Below, piece after piece: positions 57,253-64,000 of a DNA stretch of 64,000 nt. Position 1 is the stretch's first letter, and the number at the start of each line of letters is the position of its first letter. Below the pieces are notes generated by a model. The model had not been told where the DNA came from. It ran no database searches and was given only the letters and a program-made list of their open reading frames with translations. Origin of the DNA: Bryoerythrophyllum caledonicum (Eukaryota; Streptophyta; Bryopsida; Pottiales; Pottiaceae); NCBI GenBank assembly GCA_963971425.1, contig OZ020525.1:1488001-1552000 (forward strand), read 5' to 3'. The position numbers were made by a program, and so were the translations under genes.

Positions 57253-59221
57253 AGGGTTAATGAGTCTTAATTGAGATACTATAGTCAAGAGTAGAAAATA
57301 AAGTTTTTGTTTCCTTCCGTATTCATTGCACTAGAATCAATAGTTTGGAAGCATTTTTTGGTGTGAAATTGTCAAAGAAATTTAGGGGTACACATGCCAT
57401 TTCTTAAATCCATATAATCAAGTACTTTGAAAGCTAGGAAGTGTTCCTACCGTAATTCCTTTCACAATTACTAGCATAACTCAAAAGGGTCTGCAAGAGA
57501 ATTACTCCGACTCTCAGCGCAACAATGTTTCCTCTCCTAAACTATTGAATGTCTAGGAATTTGTGAACATTGTACTGATGGATGAATTGTACTGGCATCC
57601 TGTGCTGCTGCTGCTGCTGCTCCATGTTCACAGGCACTTACACAACTGCATCTGCGGCTTCACCGTCATTGTCACCACTTTCTTCTGCCACAATTCTGCA
57701 GCAAAGTACCAAGGTAACTCTATTCCAATGAATCATGGAATGGGTCCCACCGCCATGTGAAACACTATTACATGAGTGGTCCAAAGGGGCATTCTGTCTA
57801 GGCTCCTGTTCTCATGTGGCAAGGGTACGGGTTGCTCATGCTTGAAACAAATAATAGGCAAGGGAGTAACATGGTGAATGGCTGGAGATGGTGGGTCCTC
57901 ATGCTTCAAACAAATAATACCCCAGGAAGTAACATGGTGCATCGCTAGAGATGATGTGCTGGGCATGAGCGGCAAATGTTTGGGTGGGGTAATATGCTTC
58001 AACTGGCAGACCTGAGCAAGCACAAGGAGTGCAGCGAGTGGCGGAACTTACTCATGTTCTGGCGTGGCTAATGGCTCCACAAACTTGCAAGGACTGCACA
58101 CCTGCGCACATGGCGTTGCCAAAAGCGTTAGCTCACATTCCATCCCGACCAAAACCAGACACAAGTACTATAGATCGATTAAAACTATTATTTTTCAAGA
58201 AAGCATTACACTTGTGTAATATTTTAAGAAAAGTTACAAGTGACAAGCGGACAGGTAAGAAAACATGGTGATTGTAGACACCCCCAATAAATTTGGCCGA
58301 TCATCAGTCTCGGACGCTTTTCAGCGCTACAGACACAGCACTTTGATTAGCAACAGAGAGAAGTTTGAAATGATTATTTGTATCAACGAACAAGGGGGAA
58401 AGGTAGTTTGGTTATCATGAAGCCTAGTTGGTTAAATTAGGGGCGTTGACTGGGCGAGGGGAGCACCATGTTTGGGGGCAGGCGCACCCGCATTTAGCGT
58501 GTCCCCAAGCTGAGGGGCATTTTTGCTGCCACGGATTTAGCCTGGAGACTAAATTAATGCGGATGTGGAGGTGAAATGGTTGCACCTGTAGCTTGCAGGG
58601 GCGGCACTTCCAACATCCACGGCGACGATCCTGCATTGGGAGGCAAACACGGCCATTGGTGCATTTCAAATCCAGGAGGCAGGAGAGTAGAAACGGTCAT
58701 CACTCAGTATATTCCTACAACTGGCCCAGACAGATGTTGTCACTAGATAATCGTCTCATCATTTCCTACAGTTCTTTCGTTAAGGACATGGAAGCAGACT
58801 TTTGAGGTGTAGAAGCTGAACCTGCCAATTATGTCGTGGCAGTTGGGCTCGTTTTGCATTAGGTCCGCCATCAGCATCATTGTCCTGCGCTGCATCTGGA
58901 AAGGTTGTCTTCTCCACCGAGAAGCAGACGTGGGTTAAAATATATCCCTCATCCAGAGACTTACGGGTAAGCTGGCTTTAGCAAAATCATCGGAGTGGTC
59001 TTGCACAAGCTTCGCTAGGTGTTGAATAGAAAATAGATATCGATAATTACTGGACTGAAACTGATCGTGATATTGGTACAGACTCCCTTCTTAGGCTGAA
59101 CGGGTGTTCTGTTACATCCCAATAATGAAAGCTCAATTGCAGATTGCGGTGGACTGCCTCATGAGAACGGTCACTGTCTACACATTAGAAAGGAGACTAA
59201 TTTCTCTGAAAATAATTGACA

Positions 59222-62200
59222 CTATCCTAAAGAACCTGGTGGTCGACGTATGCTCAGCTCCTGCTTGATACGGGGTAAATCCTTGAGGCCATGGTGAGTG
59301 CAGAGAATTTCCTGCATGCAGAAACAAGAAATGAATAATCAGTCAGCCATCTCTGTCTCATACATTGCGTGTAGAAGGTGATTCACTTCGAAAACTGTGA
59401 GAAGATGAATCTTTGAACTCCAAGCACATACCTCAGCAGCAGCACGCGCCTGTCCCAAAATCTCGCCATCTTGATCAAGCCTTGCAATGCCGAAGTCGGG
59501 AAGGAAACCAGACTGCCTTTTTCCTAGCATTTCACCAGGTCCTCTTAGTTTTAGATCTATTTCTGCCAAGTAGAATCCGTCATTGCAATTCTCAAGGAGT
59601 GTCAGCCGATCTAAAGACGCCGAAGTAGATCCCAGCAATATACATTTGGAGTCTCTGCTGCCTCGTCCGACGCGTCCCCTGAGCTGGTGAAGTTGTGCCA
59701 TTCCATATCGTTCGGCATGCTCGATAACTATCATGGATGCCTCGGGGATATCAATCCCAACTTCAATTACAGTTGTTGACACCAGAATTTGTGATTTTCC
59801 AGTTTTAAATAGTTCCATTGCCGCTTCTTTCTCCGGAGCCTGGACAGAGCAACAACATGCAATTCTTTTGCTCAGAACTGTGCGGGAGAACTTTCATTGT
59901 ACAGATGCTGAAAAAATTGCAGATATACTGTCTTCAGAACGAAAGAAAATAGTACTGATGGGAATGTTCAGAACCTTCAGGCGACCATGAACAAGTCCGC
60001 ATTGAAAGTCTCCGAACTCCTGTGTGAGTGTCTCAAACTCCGTTTCAGCAGCCCGAAGTTCGGGTAACTCCTCTGACAACCCAATGATTGGGTACACCAC
60101 AAATACTCGGCCTCCAGACTCCAGTTCTTCCCTCATCATCTGCAACAAATCAGGACCAGCAACTCAGCAACTTACTAATGGACCAAAGCTGTGCAATGAA
60201 ATATGACATCCAATTACTGCAAAATACGTATATGAAAAGCTTTCCTGGCACATGACAAAAAATTATCCTTTCAAAACATGACATCCATATATGTGAAATA
60301 CATTCCAAACGCAAATGCTCTGAAACAGGGGAGACACAACAAGACCTTGTACACTTCCTGGCGCCCTTTATGGCTGCTCTCGAATGCCAGGGTGGCTGTC
60401 TTCGGTCGTCCAGGTGGCAACTCTGTTATCTAAACACACAGGAGTTGAAAACTGTCACTTACTCAACACGTACATATTCCCATGGTTTAAATCAACCTCT
60501 TCTGTAACATAGTTAAGAACCCTAGCTACTAATATCCCCAAAGTAGCTGTGAATTGCAAGAGTGCATCGCCTCGGAAGTTGTGCTCATTCTTTCAGAATC
60601 GACATTATCTCTGAACGGAATCAAACAGTGTCACGATAATTGAAGAATAAGCGATGACGTTCACCGGTATTGGAAAACAAGGGGCCATGCAACAAACCTG
60701 AGTTATAGACATGTCTCCATGCATTGCCAACGCTAAAGTGCGAGGAATAGGAGTGGCTGACATTGCAAGCACATGTGGGGCACTCAAAAGGACATTCGAA
60801 GCTCCCTCTCTTTCGTTGTCCCCACCCTCAATTGCCTCGATATTCTCACCACGCATCAAACCACTATCTCGACCCTGAGCAATTACAGTACCACGATTAG
60901 ACGATGAGAATTTGAATGCTACATACAATATTTCAAAGTAATTCAGCCTACTACCTGAGGCGGTGAAGAAATGATATATAGAAATTGAATCAGTTAGAGC
61001 ATCAAAATCATTGTTTTGAATGAACAACTTGAGTACAAAGCACGCAGGAGCCAAGAAACCGAGAGGATGAGCCAGAAAACACAAATCTAACCTTGCTGTT
61101 TAGACGCCCCCGCTGTGCCACACCAAAGCGGTGTTGTTCATCCACAACAGCTAAACCCAAGTTTGCAAACCTAACGCTCTCCGAAATGAGGCTGTGGGTT
61201 CCAATTGCGAGAGAAATCTCCCCGCTCTCCAATTCCTGTGCATGTTTATCTTCTCAGGTATAGTGACGCAACAAAATGGCACTGAACTTCAACAGCATAA
61301 TTAGATCATGTAGAGGTTATATCAGATGGTATCAGAATTCACCAATACCAATAATCTAGGTGTATTTTGAAAATACCGAGTACTTCGATAGTGACCAAAA
61401 AGAAGAACAGTAGTTTGAAGCGTGTGGTAATCCGTTTTAAGATGCTAAGCCACCACTTTCGTCATGGAGTAAGCAGCAGCATTCACTTCCCATTAGCGGC
61501 ATTTCCACATTAGCATGCGTTTGTTTAGAAATTGAATCAGAAATGGCATACACGCAATTATTTGAAAGCATTTTTGACACACTAAGATGGCTTCGCTATG
61601 ATAATACTGGTAATGATAACAGGCATATGAATTGCGAGGTAAGGAACGAAGGCCGTACGCTTCGTATGATGCGAGCTTTGGCGGCTGGAATGGAACCAGT
61701 GAGCAGAGCCACCCGTGGTCGTTCGTGGTCTTCCAAAACATCCAACCACCCCACTATCCGTTGAAAATGTTGGACAGCTAAAAATTCAGTGGGTGCCATT
61801 AGAGCTCCCTACACAAGCATAAGATTCATTTAGCATCAAACATAACTTTCCTACAACCCTTACTATTCTCCCTCATGTGTCCCCCAAAACAAAACAAAGC
61901 ACTTGGAAAATCATCAGAATTAAGAAAGGATTCCTCTTGATCATGGATAAGGAAAACTGAGTGCGTACTTAACATAAAAATTGAAACTACATCACACGGC
62001 CCTTTCATCCCTTCTTCCAAAGACGGTAGAATAAGACCGTCACAGAAAAACACGATTAAGGGATGAGGCTGACCTGATACCCAGCGCAGATCACTTCAAT
62101 AAGGCCAAGAAAGGCAACCACCGTCTTTCCGCATCCCACGTCTCCCTGCAAGCATGACAAATATAAATGAGAAAAACTGAAAAGGAACACTTATTTCCCA

Positions 62201-64000
62201 ACAACAGCGAAACACTACTAGAAGAAGTATTTCAAGCAAGAAATTACTTCAATCAACAATCTCTCTCTATATAAAGCCATTATATGATTGGTTGAATTTG
62301 ATTACAATATATGAAACCTGTTTCAATTCCTCAAACATACAAGGTTTTATGCATTCACATGAAGTACTGAGGTGTGACCTACACAACGAGTAACAACAAG
62401 AACTTTGCTTTTCACATCTAATCTGTGTGTGGAGAGATACGCAAATTCAGCGCTCACGTTCAACAGCCATTTGGATCTAAGAATTAATATTATCTCAATG
62501 AACAAGCATGAGGATAATGAGGATCCTGTATGTACCTGCAAAAGACGGCTCATTGGGACTGGTCTTTGAAGATCCCACATTATTTCAGAAGCTGCCTTTT
62601 TTTGAGAATTCGTCAACGTGTAAGGGAGTGAGTTCACCAACTTCAGAGTCAACGGCGACCACTGTTCCATATCCAAGGTGCCACATTCTCCGACAACTGA
62701 TGGTCCTGCGTCTCCTAAGTACTTGTCTGCCAATTGCTGCCTATGTAGAAGCAACCCCAACTGCACGAACAGCGGAGTAATACGATATTAGCCACAAAGT
62801 TCCAGTTCTTAGTAAATAACTGTGCATCTGCGACAGAGCTGCTTCATCGATACAACCGCAGTCAAACATAAATGAACACTTTGGAGGGTTCCGTGCTAAT
62901 CTAAGAGAGAACCTGAAGATACAAGAACTCATCAAACACGAGTCTCTGGCGAGCTTGTTCAGCATCCTTTGCGTCCTGGGGGGTGTGTATCCCAAGGTAT
63001 GCCTGCACCCAGGTTTCAATTATAAGAGTAAGGAGGCGAATAAAATAGCTCTACAATACAAACTGTGCCTTCCCTGAGTTGCACTGCAATAAACAATGAT
63101 TCAATGAGATTGATGTTTAATAAAGAACAACCATTATATAGTAAAAACTGCGGAAAGAAGACATCGCATTTGGAAGAGTTCAATAAAGCAACGAGATCTA
63201 AGTCCGGCTACAACTTTGGGACATACTTCTAACTCGGAAAGTGGTCATGATAATAGGATCATCCTAAATACCTGTCTTAATTCTACAAGCTCGTATTTTT
63301 CGAGGATGTTCTTCGGTAATGGATCGAGATCCAATGGAAGTGCTGGCAATAATCTGTGAGAACAGAGACTAAACATAAATCGCACCTCGTGAACTTTAAC
63401 CATGTGCAATACCTACAGAACAATTGATCCTCACATGACAGCCTGACAGGTATCCTCAACTTTAGAGATAAGAATGAGAATATCTATGTAAAAATACAAG
63501 TCAATAAAAGGTGACAGGAAGAAGTAAAAGATTACCGTTGAATACAGAACTCCAGTGTTTTGGGTTGCAACCCGCCCTTGGAAGGGTAGACAGGATACGG
63601 TCTTCCACTCATCTCAAGCTCGGGTTTCAACTCCTCAACACCATCTACAGAGGAGTCAATGGCGTCCGGGTCCCAGAGTTCCAGGTTGTACTCCCTTATC
63701 TCAAAGTGGTCCTCTTTGAGATAAGGAGCCATGGATTTGACCTGTTGCAGTCTATCATTGTAAGGCTCTAATGCTAGCGAGTCAACAAGCACGTTACTAC
63801 ACATCTGAACTGAACGAATTACATACTACCGTACAGATCCAAAAAGAGAGGACATAATTCCAAGCCCAAAGCTCACCTTGCCACCCACGGCCACTTGTGC
63901 GTATAAAGGGTATTTTGCAGCCATCTTGTTCAAAAACCATGGATTCGTGAAGCGAACACCCCTAAAGAATTTCTTCAGATGAAGGAACACTGTTTTTCCT
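59222..64000 (-). CDS. RECG1: RecG-type ATP-dependent DNA helicase (5' end beyond the window)
   Basis: RecG remodels stalled forks and branched DNA; plant RECG1 acts in mitochondria and chloroplasts to suppress ectopic recombination. Thirteen exons are visible on the minus strand: 59222-59311, 59432-59839, 59975-60139, 60346-60429, 60698-60874, 61092-61235, 61659-61808, 62074-62145, 62536-62760, 62913-63002, 63272-63353, 63536-63804, 63877 to beyond 64000. Motifs in order: wedge/OB start [22 protein letters not shown] (motif Q/0), GDVGCGKT (Walker A), [12 protein letters not shown] (Ia), [16 protein letters not shown] (DEQH box), [11 protein letters not shown] (III), [15 protein letters not shown] and [10 protein letters not shown] (V/VI). 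A short acidic insertion with REGAS precedes motif III, as in plant copies. Stop TAG at 59222-59224. The missing 5' part would contain the transit peptide and N-terminal region. Confidence 0.93.

Larger units (their letters stand above)
52147..59221. other. Gene-free repeat cluster
   Basis: I see no supported gene. The first part (52147-57400) holds four copies of the 0.9-kb inverted-repeat family, plus a 12-bp tandem repeat at 53607-53655 and a second hairpin cassette at 54001-54088. From 57400 to 59221 there is unique-looking sequence with a CTG microsatellite near 57604 and no recognisable coding region; the end probably contains the RECG 3' UTR. Confidence 0.55.

Overview
The window is nuclear DNA from a land plant or a close streptophyte relative, probably a bryophyte or another non-flowering lineage; I cannot name the species. 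Evidence: spliceosomal introns of about 70-380 bp with GT-AG ends, a class VIII myosin, an ANP/NPK1-type MAPKKK, an organelle-type RecG helicase, plant-type TTTAGGG tracts, and a MULE transposase. A Tc1 (DD34E) transposon argues against a typical flowering plant.

Layout. 1-5.4 kb: gene-free, AT-rich, repeats. 5.4-7.7 kb (+): signal recognition particle receptor alpha, uninterrupted coding exon. 9.7-12.1 kb (+): ANP-type MAPKKK, two coding exons. 12.1-15.7 kb: non-coding repeats. 15,712-28,665: a 12.95-kb Mutator-like element (MULE) bounded by terminal inverted repeats and a 9-bp target duplication, TATACATTA. 28.7-32.9 kb: very AT-rich repeats with a CACTA-like element. 33.0-34.15 kb (-): frameshifted TauD/TfdA-type dioxygenase gene. 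35.6-38.7 kb (-): AFG2/CIP111-type double AAA ATPase, head-to-head with a histidine phosphatase gene (38.8-40.1 kb, +). 40.8-48.7 kb (-): myosin VIII in 23 exons. 50.5-52.1 kb: Tc1 element with a frameshifted transposase. 52.6-57.4 kb: clustered copies of a roughly 0.9-kb inverted-repeat element. 59.2-64 kb (-): RECG helicase, running off the right edge.

The most unusual part is the giant MULE. It carries a zinc-finger/MULE/SWIM transposase on the minus strand and, divergently, a small basic/acidic gene and a seven-exon gene. That last gene joins a ParB/Srx-like domain, an Ala/Lys-rich helix, and a degenerate beta-class N4/N6 DNA-methyltransferase fold. It is interrupted by one in-frame TAG and is preceded by an array of five perfect 16-bp palindromes. 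I propose, as inference only, an element-encoded DNA-binding or anti-silencing module with its own iterated sites.

The cellular genes do varied housekeeping work: ER protein targeting (SRP receptor), cytokinesis and stress signalling (ANP), ribosome maturation (AFG2), membrane and plasmodesmata trafficking (myosin VIII), and organelle DNA recombination (RECG). They do not form a pathway.
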